Below, piece by piece: positions 63,864-64,000 of a DNA stretch of 64,000 nt. The stretch is from Cryobacterium sp. Y50. GTDB taxonomy: Bacteria > Actinomycetota > Actinomycetes > Actinomycetales > Microbacteriaceae. The position numbers and the translations under genes are program-made. Location: contig NZ_PJJM01000104.1 of the NCBI RefSeq assembly GCF_002929805.1, positions 62,001 to 126,000 of the forward strand, in the 5' to 3' direction. Within the stretch, counting starts at the first letter, position 1. Each line of letters starts with the position of its first letter. The notes under the pieces were generated by a model. The model did no database searches. It worked only from the letters and a program-made list of their open reading frames with translations, and had not been told where the DNA came from.

Positions 63864-64000
63864 ATGGCGCTAACTCCGGAAGATGTAGTCAACAAAAGGT
63901 TCCAGTCGACCAAGTTCCGCGAGGGATACGATCAGGATGAGGTCGATGACTTCCTCGATGAGGTCGTCGTCGAACTGCGTCGCCTGACTAAGGAAAACGA
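63864..64000 (+). CDS. divIVA: DivIVA/Wag31 polar growth protein (3' end cut off)
   Basis: The first 45 codons of DivIVA: MALTPEDVVNKRFQSTKFRE then GYDQDEVDDFLDEVVVEL, the membrane-binding N-terminal domain and start of the coiled coil. In actinobacteria this protein marks cell poles and recruits the elongation machinery. A GAGGGTGAAAA site precedes ATG 63864. The rest lies beyond the window. Confidence 0.95.
   Translation, partial: MALTPEDVVNKRFQSTKFREGYDQDEVDDFLDEVVVELRRLTKEN

Noticed and set aside
1-64000. CRISPR arrays, tRNA or rRNA genes, IS elements and prophage genes
   Set aside because: No regularly spaced direct repeats with unique spacers, no cloverleaf or ribosomal RNA sequence recognised, and no transposase or phage proteins among the frames. 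The tandem repeats found have no spacers.

Overview
The window is a gene-dense, high-GC stretch of an actinobacterial chromosome, most likely a motile, pigmented member of the Microbacteriaceae (genus not determinable by eye). The signs are a full flagellar export and motor cluster, a C50-carotenoid operon in the order crtE-B-I-Ye-Yf-Eb, actinobacterial synteny blocks (garA with two MerR genes; plsC-aroG-kinase-Rv2175c-like-idsA), a complete mraZ-to-divIVA division/wall cluster, and a MurE whose substrate motif is neither the usual DAP nor Lys form. No rRNA, tRNA, IS element, prophage or CRISPR array was recognised.

Region 1 (1-17255, all +): flagellar genes fliI(partial)-fliJ-NlpC/P60 hydrolase-fliK-flgD-flgE, a terminator, a DUF559/Vsr-like nuclease gene bracketed by two related long palindromes, then flbD-motA-motB-fliM-fliN-fliO-P-Q-R-flhB-flhA-a FlhF-like gene without a P-loop-csrA. 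Many junctions overlap by 1-4 nt, indicating translational coupling. The nuclease gene and its palindromes look like an insertion that splits the flagellar operon. Oddities are the missing CheY-binding peptide on FliM, with a similar peptide at the start of FliN, and a signal-less peptidoglycan hydrolase where FlgJ would be expected.

Region 2 (17272-24834): an S4 RNA-binding protein and the leftward crt operon for decaprenoxanthin-type C50 carotenoids (GGPP to phytoene to lycopene to flavuxanthin to cyclised product), with a divergent MarR regulator, a shared operator-like palindrome and a well-positioned short leader ORF before crtE; then apt and a Nudix hydrolase.

Region 3 (24902-45656): a CDP-alcohol phosphatidyltransferase, GarA/OdhI, two MerR regulators (FtsR-like, Rv1830-like), an orphan ParA, pyruvate carboxylase, a MinD/ParA ATPase with a disordered N-terminus, peptide deformylase, acyl-CoA ligase, ROK glucokinase, PlsC, class II DAHP synthase, a PASTA Ser/Thr kinase, a LysM wall protein, an Rv2175c-like DNA-binding protein, a polyprenyl synthase and a DUF3040 membrane protein, closed by a strong terminator. 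It links wall sensing (kinase), central metabolism (GarA, Pyc) and division control (FtsR).

Region 4 (45785-64000, all +): MraZ boxes and mraZ-rsmH-ftsL-ftsI-murE-murF-mraY-murD-ftsW-murG-murC-ftsQ, a promoter gap with an inverted repeat, ftsZ-yggS-sepF-yggT, a tandem repeat and the start of divIVA. It supplies peptidoglycan precursors, the septal machinery and the polar growth determinant.

A recurrent feature is short tandem repeats with 9-17 bp units, both inside genes (fliK, fliP, flhB, ftsQ, LysM gene) and between genes (beside the DUF3040 gene and divIVA).
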